Positions 34,440 to 43,371 of a stretch of DNA of 64,000 bases are shown in pieces. Location of the stretch: contig CP016211.1 in the NCBI GenBank assembly GCA_001931535.1, positions 3,748,501 through 3,812,500 on the forward strand. The letters run 5' to 3'. How positions within the stretch are numbered: position 1 is the first letter of the stretch; every line of letters starts with the position of its first letter. A model generated the notes under the pieces. The model saw only the letters and a list, made by a program, of their open reading frames with translations. It did no database searches and was not told where the DNA came from. Both the position numbers and the translations under genes were made by a program. Source of the DNA: Minicystis rosea (GTDB lineage: Bacteria > Myxococcota_A > Polyangia > Polyangiales > Polyangiaceae).

Positions 34440-37400
34440 GACGAAGTCCACTGCGAGGGGCGTGAGATCGCGGCGAGCGAGAATCCGAACGTGGCGCCCG
34501 CGCCGGAGGTGTTGGGACGGGCCCACAGGCGCCCCCCATGTCGCTCGACGATCGAACGGCTGATCGCCAATCCCATGCCGAGGCCGTGCGCCTTCGTGGT
34601 GAAGAACGGCTCGAATAGCTGTGCCGAGTCGATGGCTTCGATCCCGACGCCGCTGTCTTCGACCTCCACGACGACCGACGCGTCGGCGTCGCTCCCTTTG
34701 ACGAACGTGCGCACGACGATCCGCCGCCGGCCCGGCTCGACGTCATGCGCCGAATCCTTGGCGTTGAGGATCAGGTTCAAGACGACCTGTTGGAGCTGCA
34801 CGGGATCGCCGACGACCGGGGGCAGGCTCGGTTGCAGCGAAGCCTCGAGCACCACCTCGGCCTGGAGGAGCTGGCGCCGCACGACCGGCAGTACGGCGTG
34901 GACCACGGCAGTGAGATCGCACGGATCGGTCTCGACCGGCGAACGCGAGAGCAGCGCGCGGATTCGCCGCAGGATCTCGCCGGCGCGATTGCCCTCGGCG
35001 GCGATCGCCGAGAGCGACTCGCGCACGAGATCGAGCTTCGGCGAAGGCGCGGCGAGCCAGTTGTTCGAGGCCGCGGCCTCGGCGACGATCGCCGTCAGCG
35101 GCTGGTTGATCTCGTGCGCGATCGACGCGGCGAGCTCGCCCAGCATGGTGATCCGAGTGACGTGGGCGAGCTCGGTCTGCACGCGGTGCAAGGCCGATTC
35201 GGATCGCTCGAGATCGAGCTCGGCGCGCCGGCGCGCGAGCGCATTGGCGAACACCTCACCGAGGATCCGGAGCTGCTGTCGGATCTCGTCCGTCCAATGA
35301 ATGTGCCGAGAGGTGCACGCGAGGTTCATCGAGGCGATGGTCACGCCGCCGACGACCATCGGAAACCCGATGACGGATTTGATGCCCATGCTCTCGAGCG
35401 CGAGGCGTTCTTCGCGCTTGTAGTCCGGCATGTGCGCCACGTCCGAGACTGGAATTTCGTGCCCGCAACGAAGCTCGGCGACGCTCTCGGGGAACGCGGT
35501 GACCGTGTCGGGCGGAGGCGCGACGCCGGTCTTCGCCCACGTGTGCGTCGCCACGGCAGCCGCGCCCATCGGCGGAAACCAGAAGATGAAGATGCTGTCG
35601 ACGTCGAAGAAGGCGCCCACCTGCGCCATGGCGGCATCAATCTCGGCGTCGAGCCGATCGATCGACGACGCCGAGAGGCGCGCCGAAATCGACGATCGCA
35701 GCGTCCAGAAGCGAACGCGCGCGTCGAGCTCCATCTCCGCTCGTTTGCGAGCCTCGATGTCGGTGCTCGTGCCGTACCACTCGACGATGCCCTGCTCGTC
35801 GTAGAGGGGATGCACCCGAATCAAGAACCATCGATACGCGCCGTCGGCGCGGCGCAGGCGGGTCTCGAACGAGCCGGCCTCGCCCGATTGAACGAGGCGC
35901 TGCCACGCGACCCGCGCCGCGGCGGCGTCGTCGGGGTGGGTCGCGCTGGGATGACGCTGGGCCTGCGCCTCCTCGAGCGAGAGGCCGGTGTAGTCGAGCC
36001 ACTGGCGGTTGAAGAACATCGCCGAGCCATCGGGCCGCGCCGACCACGCGAGCGTCGGGATGGTGTCGATGATCCGCGCGAGGCGGCCCTCGGAGCGGTT
36101 GACCTCCGCGTAGAGGCGCGCGTTTTCGAGCGAGATCGCCGCCTGCGACGCGAGCAACGTCAAGAGGGCGATCCGCTCCGAGCTGAAGGCGTGGGCCGTG
36201 AGGTTGTTCTCGAGGTGGAGGATGCCGGAGAGCTCCGCGTGCTTCGCGATCGGCAAGCACAGGAGCGAGCGGCAAGGACTCCCGGCGAGATACGCGTCGC
36301 GCGCGAATGGATGCGCTGCCCGAGCGTCGTCGAGGAGCACGCTCTCACGCGTCCGCACGACATACTGAATCACCGTGTCGGGGAGATCCGCCGAGAGGTC
36401 CTCACGGGATCGCAGCCGGATGGAGACGCCTTCCTTCCCCATCATCGCGATCGCGGCGACCTCCGGCTCGCGGGTCGAGAGCATCACGAGCACGCCTCGC
36501 GTCGCGCCCGCGCTCTCGACCGTCATCCGCATCAGCGCCTCGATGAGGCGGTCGAAAACGATCTCACTCGAGAGCGCCTGAGAAGCTCGGATGGCCGCGG
36601 CGGCATCGAGTCGCTCCACGAGTGACCCGGTCGACGAGCGGAGGACGCGGCCGGAGCGGAGCCGCCGTTCGAGCAGCTCGACCTTGGCGCGAGCGCCCCA
36701 ATGCTCGTACGCGTCTCGCGCCTCGCGCGTGTACGCCGACGCGATCGTCGCCAATCCGCGCCGCTCGTGGAAGCGCGCGGCGAGCTCGTTCGCGGCCGCC
36801 GCCAGCTGCACGAAGCCTTCGTCGCGCGCGAGGCGGATCGCCTCCTCGTAGAGGCGCTCGGCGTCGAGCTCGCGCCCTTCGAGACGGGCGACCTCCGCGC
36901 CGACCATCGCCGCCTGGCACCCGAAGGTCTCTGCGGAGTCCTCCGCCCAAACGACGAGCTGGGCGTGATGGGCTTTCACCACTTCGATGTGATCGGGGAC
37001 CTCCGTCGCCGGCGCCGAATCGCAGATCGCCGCATGCGACAGGGCGGCGTAGAGGTGAAACTCCGCCTCCTCGTAGAACAACGCCGCGAGCTCGATGAGG
37101 GCGCGCGCTTTCGTGGCGACCGCGACCGCCTCCTCGTAGCGTCCGACGTGGAAGTGGCCTTGAAGCTCGCGGATCCAGCGGAACACCGCGAGGAGCGCGC
37201 CGGCGTTGTCGCGTGCGCCGGCGCGGCGACCTTCGTCGAGCAACGACGGCGCAGCGTCCAGCGGCGCGCGCAGCGTTCGGATGAGATCGAGCTGGGCGCT
37301 GATCAGATCGACCGCGAACGCATACCCTGCACGACGCGCAAAGCGGAGGGCGCTCTCGGCCTCGGGGAGGACGTCGGCGAGCGGCGCGCCGGACGCGAGG

Positions 37401-40400
37401 CGATAGGTGATGGCGAAGCCGGCGCAATACGAAGCGTACGTGAGATCGCCGCCTTCGAGCGCCGTCTCGCCGGCCTTCTTGGTCACGGCGTGGCTCGCGC
37501 GGAGGTGGCTCGTCCACGGGATCACGTTGGTCGCGAAGACCATCTGCACGCGGGCCGCATAGCGATCGAGCCCGCGCTTCTCCACGAGGTCGGCGCTGAG
37601 CCGCCCGAAGCGGTGAGCATCGCGATACGCGGCGAAGCGTGGTCCGATGAAGGTGCCGAGGAGCGAGAACGCGAGCGCCGACCCATCGGTGTTTCCATGC
37701 TCGAGGCTGAGCAGGACGATGTTGACGATGAGGAGCGCGTAGAGGTTCTTGTTCGCGAAGTACGCCGGCGTCGTGAAGAGCGAGAGCACGTCGACCGTCG
37801 CGCGCCGCCGCGGGTCGGTCATTCTCGGCAGGTCGAGGAGCGCTTCGATCGAGCGGTCGCCCATCCGCGCTCGCATGTGTCGGTACTGCGCGTGCACCTC
37901 TTCGTCGGTCGGCGCGGGCGCGAGCTCGATGCCGACCCCGCGCAGATAGTCGAGGCAGATCGGGACCACGCGATCGAAGCGATCGGTCGTTGTGTAGAGG
38001 TGGATCTGCATGCACACGATCGCCGCGAGATCGATTGGGCAAGTGACGTGCGGCACGAGCCGCGAGAGCCGCGCTTCGGCGGCGTCGTTGGCCCCGCTGA
38101 GCCGCTCGCACTCGGCGAGCGCGAGCTCGATCGGGAACGCGAGCGAAGGGCAGCGCTCCCAGCGATCCGAGGCGAGGAGCGCGCTCGCCTGGGTCAGGTA
38201 TTTGAGCCCCTGTGCATAGGCGCTCGATGCTTTCGCACGAACGCCCGCGAGCAAGTTGAGCTCCGCGAGGAGCTGACGCTCTTCCTCCTCGACGACGAGC
38301 GACGAGCCGCCATTGTACTGGTTCACGATGTCGAACACCGCCTCTTCGCGACGCTCGGGCGGCGTGCCCGCGAGGAGGCGCTGCCCGATCCTGCGATGCG
38401 CGACGGCGCGCTCGGGCTCGCCGAGGAGCGCATACGAGGCCTCGCGGACGCGGTCGTGGAGGAACGAATATTCGCCGTCGAGATGGAAGACGAGCCCCGA
38501 TCGAATCGCCTCCGAGAGCGCGGCGTGGACCGCGTCGCCGTGGACGATCTCGAGGGTGCGCGCCGGCGCGGTGCGGCCGAGGCACGCGAGATCCTTCAAC
38601 GCCTCCCGCGTCACGGCTGGAAGCGTGGCGAAGCGCGCCATCATCAGATCGACGACGCTGTCGGTGAATCGCTGGGCCTTGATCCGCGTGACGTCCCACG
38701 TCCACGTGCCGGACACGGGGTCGAGCGCGATCAGCGCGTCGTCGTAGAGCGCGGTCACGAACTGAATCGCGAAGAACGGATTGCCGCTCGTCTTCTCGTA
38801 GACGAGCCGCGCGAGCGGGCGCACGTGCTCGCGGCTGCAGACGAGCGCCCCGCCGAGCATCTTCTCGAAGTCGTCCACCTGAAGGGGCGGGACGGCGATC
38901 TCTCGAAGCGTGGCGCCCGCCGCGGTCATCCTCGCGAGTGACAGCGAGAGCGGATGGCTCGCGCTCACCTGCATGTCGCGGTACGCGCCCACGATGAAGA
39001 GACGCGGAACGTCGTCTTGACGAACCACGTGCTCGAGGAGCACGAGCGTCGCTTCGTCGGCCCATTGCAGATCGTCGAGGAAGAGAACGAGCGGATGCTC
39101 CGGCGTCGCCAGCACGCCGAGGAAGCGCCGAAACACCGCGTAGAAGCGATTGTTCGCCTCCTCCGGTGGAAGCTCGGCGACAGGCGCTTGCTCACCGACG
39201 ACGAGGGCGAGCTCCGGCACGAGGTCGACGATGAGCTTGCCGTTGGGCCCGAGGGCGCGCTGCAACGACTCGCGCCAGCGCGCGACCTCGTCCTCTCCCT
39301 GCGCCAGGATCACGCGCACGACGGTGCGAAGACCCTGCGCGAACGGCGCATAAGGGACCTCGCGCGTCGACTCGTCGGCCTTTCCGCTCGCGAAGAGCGC
39401 GCGCGGTGGCAAAAGCAGACGCCGCAGCTCGTTGACGAGCGAGGACTTGCCGACGCCCGGATAGCCCGTCACGAGCACGAGCTCCTTGGCGCCGGCGGAG
39501 ACGACCCGCTCGAACGCCGCGAGGAGCTCGCAGATCTCGCGATCGCGCCCATAGAGCTTCTCCGGCACGCGCAGCCGCCGCGAGACGTCCTGCGCCCCGA
39601 GCTTGAAGGGCTCGACGCGCCCGAACGACTCCCACTCGACGAGGCAGCGGCGGAGATCGGTGAGCACGCCGCGCGCGGACTGGTACCGATCCTCGGGCGT
39701 CTTCGCGAGGAGCTTCATCACGATCGCCGAGACCGGCGCGGGGATCGCGGGCACGATCTCGTGCGGCGGCGCGGGCTCCTTGGCGAGATGGGCGTGGAAG
39801 AGCTCCGCGGGCTCGGCCGCGCTGAACGGCGACGCGCCGGTGAGGAGCTCGTAGAGCGTGATGCCGTACGAATAGAGATCGCTCCGCGCGTCGATCGACC
39901 GGTTCATGCGCCCGGTCTGCTCCGGCGCCATGTACGCGAGACTCCCCGACGGCAGAGGCGTGCCGGCGTGCTGCTGCTCGCGGAGCGATCGCAACGCGAT
40001 CCCGAACCCGGTGAGCCACACGCTGCCGGCCTTCGTGTCGACGAGGACGTTCGCCGGCCGGATGTCCTTGTGCGTGAGACCGCGATCGTGAACGCGATCG
40101 AGGGCGATGCCGAGCCCGATCGCGACGCGAAGGAACGCCGTCATCTCCCACGGACGACCGACGAGGCGTGACAGCACTTCGCCGCCGGGATCGGCGAGCA
40201 CGAGCGCGAGCCTCCCGCGATCGCGCGCGAGGAAAATCGGCCGTGCGCCCCATGATGGCTCGATCGCGTCGCGCAGCGAGAGCTCGTGCTCGAGGCGAGC
40301 AACCGGCCCGGTGACCGTGAGGATCGGCGTGTCGTCGCGCTGAAGGCCGCGGGACAACACGACGTCGCCCTCCTCCCAGATCGGCTCCATCTGGAGCGCG

Positions 40401-40462
40401 TCGAGGAGCATCGGCTCGATCGCGCTGCGGCCATCCGGACTCTCGGGCGAATGTGCTGTCAT
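34436..40462 (-). CDS. Giant hybrid: pseudo-Ser/Thr kinase, AAA ATPase, GAF-PAS-GAF, histidine kinase
   Basis: About 2008 residues, first gene of a three-gene operon. The kinase-like domain (about 20-275) keeps HKD (131-133) and Asn138, but DFG reads GFG (152-154) and the VAIK Lys is Thr51. AAA ATPase: Walker A GYPGVGKSS (333-341), Walker B VLFLDDLQWAD. A helical region runs to about 1300. GAF, PAS (IIDTIPTLAWSARPDGSAMFFNRQWLDYTG) and a second GAF domain follow. The histidine kinase has its His in AASIAHEINQPL near 1784, NLILNAKDS and DSGVGIE. The ATP-lid residues are intact, so autophosphorylation is expected. Alternative start ATG 40411. The translation overlaps the FixJ-type gene by 4 bp. 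Confidence 0.9.
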   Translation of the reverse strand: MTAHSPESPDGRSAIEPMLLDALQMEPIWEEGDVVLSRGLQRDDTPILTVTGPVARLEHELSLRDAIEPSWGARPIFLARDRGRLALVLADPGGEVLSRLVGRPWEMTAFLRVAIGLGIALDRVHDRGLTHKDIRPANVLVDTKAGSVWLTGFGIALRSLREQQHAGTPLPSGSLAYMAPEQTGRMNRSIDARSDLYSYGITLYELLTGASPFSAAEPAELFHAHLAKEPAPPHEIVPAIPAPVSAIVMKLLAKTPEDRYQSARGVLTDLRRCLVEWESFGRVEPFKLGAQDVSRRLRVPEKLYGRDREICELLAAFERVVSAGAKELVLVTGYPGVGKSSLVNELRRLLLPPRALFASGKADESTREVPYAPFAQGLRTVVRVILAQGEDEVARWRESLQRALGPNGKLIVDLVPELALVVGEQAPVAELPPEEANNRFYAVFRRFLGVLATPEHPLVLFLDDLQWADEATLVLLEHVVRQDDVPRLFIVGAYRDMQVSASHPLSLSLARMTAAGATLREIAVPPLQVDDFEKMLGGALVCSREHVRPLARLVYEKTSGNPFFAIQFVTALYDDALIALDPVSGTWTWDVTRIKAQRFTDSVVDLMMARFATLPAVTREALKDLACLGRTAPARTLEIVHGDAVHAALSEAIRSGLVFHLDGEYSFLHDRVREASYALLGEPERAVAHRRIGQRLLAGTPPERREEAVFDIVNQYNGGSSLVVEEEERQLLAELNLLAGVRAKASSAYAQGLKYLTQASALLASDRWERCPSLAFPIELALAECERLSGANDAAEARLSRLVPHVTCPIDLAAIVCMQIHLYTTTDRFDRVVPICLDYLRGVGIELAPAPTDEEVHAQYRHMRARMGDRSIEALLDLPRMTDPRRRATVDVLSLFTTPAYFANKNLYALLIVNIVLLSLEHGNTDGSALAFSLLGTFIGPRFAAYRDAHRFGRLSADLVEKRGLDRYAARVQMVFATNVIPWTSHLRASHAVTKKAGETALEGGDLTYASYCAGFAITYRLASGAPLADVLPEAESALRFARRAGYAFAVDLISAQLDLIRTLRAPLDAAPSLLDEGRRAGARDNAGALLAVFRWIRELQGHFHVGRYEEAVAVATKARALIELAALFYEEAEFHLYAALSHAAICDSAPATEVPDHIEVVKAHHAQLVVWAEDSAETFGCQAAMVGAEVARLEGRELDAERLYEEAIRLARDEGFVQLAAAANELAARFHERRGLATIASAYTREARDAYEHWGARAKVELLERRLRSGRVLRSSTGSLVERLDAAAAIRASQALSSEIVFDRLIEALMRMTVESAGATRGVLVMLSTREPEVAAIAMMGKEGVSIRLRSREDLSADLPDTVIQYVVRTRESVLLDDARAAHPFARDAYLAGSPCRSLLCLPIAKHAELSGILHLENNLTAHAFSSERIALLTLLASQAAISLENARLYAEVNRSEGRLARIIDTIPTLAWSARPDGSAMFFNRQWLDYTGLSLEEAQAQRHPSATHPDDAAAARVAWQRLVQSGEAGSFETRLRRADGAYRWFLIRVHPLYDEQGIVEWYGTSTDIEARKRAEMELDARVRFWTLRSSISARLSASSIDRLDAEIDAAMAQVGAFFDVDSIFIFWFPPMGAAAVATHTWAKTGVAPPPDTVTAFPESVAELRCGHEIPVSDVAHMPDYKREERLALESMGIKSVIGFPMVVGGVTIASMNLACTSRHIHWTDEIRQQLRILGEVFANALARRRAELDLERSESALHRVQTELAHVTRITMLGELAASIAHEINQPLTAIVAEAAASNNWLAAPSPKLDLVRESLSAIAAEGNRAGEILRRIRALLSRSPVETDPCDLTAVVHAVLPVVRRQLLQAEVVLEASLQPSLPPVVGDPVQLQQVVLNLILNAKDSAHDVEPGRRRIVVRTFVKGSDADASVVVEVEDSGVGIEAIDSAQLFEPFFTTKAHGLGMGLAISRSIVERHGGRLWARPNTSGAGATFGFSLAAISRPSQWTSS

Positions 40463-40535
40463 CGTCTGGGCGGACCATTCACCGGCACGGAGGAGCGCCG
40501 GCCGCTCGATTGTCCTGCCGGGACGGGCCCAATCT

Positions 40536-40553
40536 ACCCGACCTTCGTCGGGT
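40536..40553. promoter_or_regulatory. Hairpin motif shared with the other giant kinase gene
   Basis: ACCCGAC/GTCGGGT around CTTC. On the minus strand it reads ACCCGACGAAGGTCGGGT, matching ACCCGACTTAGGTCGGGT at 32418-32435 at 16 of 18 places. Each lies 74-75 bp upstream of the longest plausible start of a giant kinase gene. Confidence 0.55.
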
Positions 40554-40663
40554 GGATCCTCGCGGTTCGAGATTTCGAGCCCACACGCTCGTTCCATTCT
40601 CCTCACCCGGGCGCGCCTCGACGCATCGGAGGTGGCCGAAACCGCCGCTCGAACGAGCCATGC

Positions 40664-41941
40664 TCAGCGCTCGAGCAGCGCGACCGCGCCGACGCCCCCA
40701 TCGGCGCAGATGCTGACGATCGCGCGAGCACCGCGCCCCATCGCGGCGAGCTCCTTCGTGGCCTGGCTCAGGATGCGCGCGCCGGTGGCGCCGAAGGGAT
40801 GCCCCAGCGCCACGCTTCCACCATTGGGATTGAGCCGCTCGCGCGGGACGACACCGAGCTCGACGTCGACCTTCACGCGCTCCTTCACGAACGCCCGCGA
40901 GTCGAGCGCCGCGAGGTGATAGAGCACCTGGCCGGTGAATGCCTCGTGGAGCTCCCAGAGCTGCACATCGGCATAGCGCAGGCCGTTTCGCGCGAGCAGG
41001 CGCGGGATCGCGAAGGCGGGCGCCATCAAGAGACCGTCGCGCGCGATGTCGACGGCGCCGAGCTCGAAGTCGACGAGACGCGCGCGCGGGGTCTCCGGAG
41101 GCAACGCCTCGAGGCCGCTCTCGGTCGCGACCCACAGCGCCGCCGCGCCGTCGGTGAGCGGCGACGAGTTGCCGGCCGTCGCGGTGCCGCGCTCCTTCGA
41201 TGCATCGAACGCCGGACGGAGCTTGGCGAGCTTTTCGAGGGACGTGTCGCGCCGGGGAAACGCATCCTCGGTGACGTCGTCGAGCGGCATCACGAGATCC
41301 GCGAAGAAGCCGCGGTCCCACGCGGCGATCGCACGCTGATGGCCGAGGAGCGCGAGCTCGTCCTGCTCGGCGCGACCGATCTTCCACTCGTAGGCGGTCT
41401 CGTCGGAGTGCTCGCCCATGCTCTTGCCGGTCGAGCGGTTCTTGATCGACTGGCGCTCGAGCCCGATCTTCCCTTCCCAAGCGCCGAGCCCGCGCACGAC
41501 CTCCGCTCGCTTCTTCCAGTCCTTCGCCTGCCCGAGCCGGCGGAGCGCGTCCGAGAGCGGCTGGGTCAGACCGAGCTGCACGTGGGTCATGCTCTCGGAT
41601 CCTCCGACGAGCCCCAGATGCGCCGCGCCTCGGCGAAGCACGCCGGCGACGTCGAAGGCGGCCATCATGCTCGTCGCGCACTGCATGCTCACCGACCACG
41701 TGGGGACGGTCGGATCGAGCTCGGCGTCGAGCCAGATCTCGCGGGCGATGTTCGCGTAGCGGAGGCTCGGAATCACACTTCCCCACGCGGCGCAGTCGAT
41801 CCTGGCCGAGCGGGCGACCCGCTCGGCCATCGCTCGAACGACCGGAACGCTGAGCTCGATCGCGTCACGTCCAGCCAAACCTCCATCGACGCGGGTGAAC
41901 GGCGTGCGCACGCCGGCGGCAAACCAGATCGGGGATGTCAT
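40664..41941 (-). CDS. Thiolase (acetyl-CoA acyltransferase, FadI/FadA-like)
   Basis: 425 residues. The acylated Cys is at 88 in SVSMQCATSMMAAFD, and GGSESMTHV is the conserved loop. NPNGGSVALGHPFGATGAR supplies the catalytic His region, and ICADGGVG the second Cys near residue 414. Thiolases cleave 3-ketoacyl-CoA in beta-oxidation or condense two acyl-CoA. Length and the WELHEAFTGQVL region fit the degradative FadI type. No FadJ/FadB partner is adjacent. ATG 41941 has GGAG upstream and starts with family sequence (MTSPIWFAAGVRTPF). Confidence 0.9.
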   Translation of the reverse strand: MTSPIWFAAGVRTPFTRVDGGLAGRDAIELSVPVVRAMAERVARSARIDCAAWGSVIPSLRYANIAREIWLDAELDPTVPTWSVSMQCATSMMAAFDVAGVLRRGAAHLGLVGGSESMTHVQLGLTQPLSDALRRLGQAKDWKKRAEVVRGLGAWEGKIGLERQSIKNRSTGKSMGEHSDETAYEWKIGRAEQDELALLGHQRAIAAWDRGFFADLVMPLDDVTEDAFPRRDTSLEKLAKLRPAFDASKERGTATAGNSSPLTDGAAALWVATESGLEALPPETPRARLVDFELGAVDIARDGLLMAPAFAIPRLLARNGLRYADVQLWELHEAFTGQVLYHLAALDSRAFVKERVKVDVELGVVPRERLNPNGGSVALGHPFGATGARILSQATKELAAMGRGARAIVSICADGGVGAVALLER

Positions 41942-42358
41942 CGCAGGTCTCTCCTTCTTCTCTCCGGCCCTTCGAGCAGCGCTCATGCCACGACGCCCGG
42001 GAAGGCGCAGCCCGCGGACGCGCGCCGCCTCGTGCCTCGTGCATGTCAGCCGTTGGTCTCACGAGGTGACAGCCCGTGGCCACGGTGGGCGATTCGTGGT
42101 CACGACGGCCGACACATCTCGTAGGGGCATGTCCGCGAGGATCTCAAGACGCGATTGCCGCGACGGGTCGTGGCGGCCCGCTGTCTCCACGAGCCCATCG
42201 GACAACGCGAGGTGACCGCCGACGGACACTGCCGACGACAGGTATCCGCGATTTCACCACGAAGCGCACCGTCTCCTTGTTCGCCGGCAAACGGCACGGT
42301 CTCTGCGTAGGGGCGGCAGAGCACACGCGCTCGACCAAACGCTTCGAAGGAGACGACG
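41942..42358. other. Divergent promoter region
   Basis: 417 bp between the divergent thiolase and chloroperoxidase-like genes. It holds the paired palindromes at 42075-42104 and the hydrolase Shine-Dalgarno (GAAGGAG). No coding frame or RNA gene is seen. Confidence 0.6.
42075..42104. promoter_or_regulatory. Two CGTGGYCACG palindromes 20 bp apart
   Basis: CGTGGCCACG (42075-42084) and CGTGGTCACG (42095-42104) are near-identical palindromes exactly 20 bp apart, about two helical turns, so both would face the same side of DNA. This is the layout of a cooperative operator for the divergent thiolase and hydrolase genes. Confidence 0.55.
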
Positions 42359-43180
42359 ATGAGCACCATCACGACCAAGGACGGCACCGAGATCTTCTAT
42401 CGTGACTTCGGCAAGGGACAGCCGGTCCTCTTCTCGCACGGCTGGCCGCTCAGCGCCGATGCTTGGGATGCGCAGATGGTCTTTCTGGGCCGGCGCGGAT
42501 ACCGCGTCATCGCGCACGATCGCCGGAGCCACGGCCGCTCCACCCAGACGTGGGATGGCAACAACATGGATCAGTACGCGGACGATCTCGCGGAGCTGAT
42601 CGAGAAGCTCGATCTGACGAACCTGGTGCTCGTGGGTCACTCGACCGGCGGCGGCGAGGTCACCCGCTACATCGGTCGCCACGGCACCCGCCGCGTGGCG
42701 AAGGTGGTGCTTCTCGGCGCCGTCCCGCCGCTCATGGTGAAGACTCCGGCCAACGAAGGTGGCCTGCCCATCGCGGTATTCGATGCGATCCGCAAAGGCA
42801 CCTACGACAACCGGAGCCAGTTCTACAAAGATCTCGTCATGCCGTTTTATGGATACAACCGCGAGGGTGCGAAGCTCTCCGAGGGCATCCGCGACTCGTT
42901 CTGGCTGCAAGGCATGTTGGGCGGCCTCAAAGGCCAGCTCGACTGCATCCACGAGTTCTCGGAGGTCGACTACACCGAGGATCTCAAGAAGATCGACGTG
43001 CCCACGCTCGTGGCCCACGGCGACGACGATCAGATCGTTCCCATCGGCGCATCGGCGATGCTCTCCAGCCGCTTGATCCCGAAGGCGACCCTCAAGGTCT
43101 ACAAGGGCGGCGACCACGGCTACGCCCAAACCCATCAAGACGAGTTCAACGCAGACCTTCTGGCCTTCATCCAGGGCTGA
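42359..43180 (+). CDS. Alpha/beta hydrolase, non-haem chloroperoxidase/arylesterase-like
   Basis: 273 residues. FSHGWPLSADAWDAQM and RVIAHDRRSHGRS are hallmarks of the cofactor-free haloperoxidase branch. GHSTGGGEV gives the nucleophile Ser95, HGDDDQIVP the Asp near 222 and GGDHGYAQTH the His near 252. Such enzymes hydrolyse esters and, with acetate, make peracids that can oxidise halide. An in vivo halogenating role is doubtful for the family. AAGGAG lies 8 nt before the ATG. Codon use is like its neighbours. Confidence 0.93.
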   Translation: MSTITTKDGTEIFYRDFGKGQPVLFSHGWPLSADAWDAQMVFLGRRGYRVIAHDRRSHGRSTQTWDGNNMDQYADDLAELIEKLDLTNLVLVGHSTGGGEVTRYIGRHGTRRVAKVVLLGAVPPLMVKTPANEGGLPIAVFDAIRKGTYDNRSQFYKDLVMPFYGYNREGAKLSEGIRDSFWLQGMLGGLKGQLDCIHEFSEVDYTEDLKKIDVPTLVAHGDDDQIVPIGASAMLSSRLIPKATLKVYKGGDHGYAQTHQDEFNADLLAFIQG

Positions 43181-43334
43181 TCGATTGGCCCCATCGGGCC
43201 AACGAACGCTCGCCACGACGCTCCACGCGACGAGCGAACACGTACCAATTCGCGGCAATCACTCCTGCCGCCAAATCGGTTGTCTCGCCTCGCGCGGAGC
43301 CTCGGCGACAACTCGTCGAGCAACACGCAGCACC

Positions 43335-43359
43335 GGCCCCGGGCTTCGCTCCCGGGGCC
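43335..43359. terminator. Strong hairpin between convergent genes
   Basis: Perfect 9-bp arms GGCCCCGGG/CCCGGGGCC with loop CTTCGCT, 12 bp from the stop of the convergent transketolase-like gene and 154 bp after the hydrolase. Confidence 0.65.
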
Positions 43360-43371
43360 TCGCCGCTCCGC

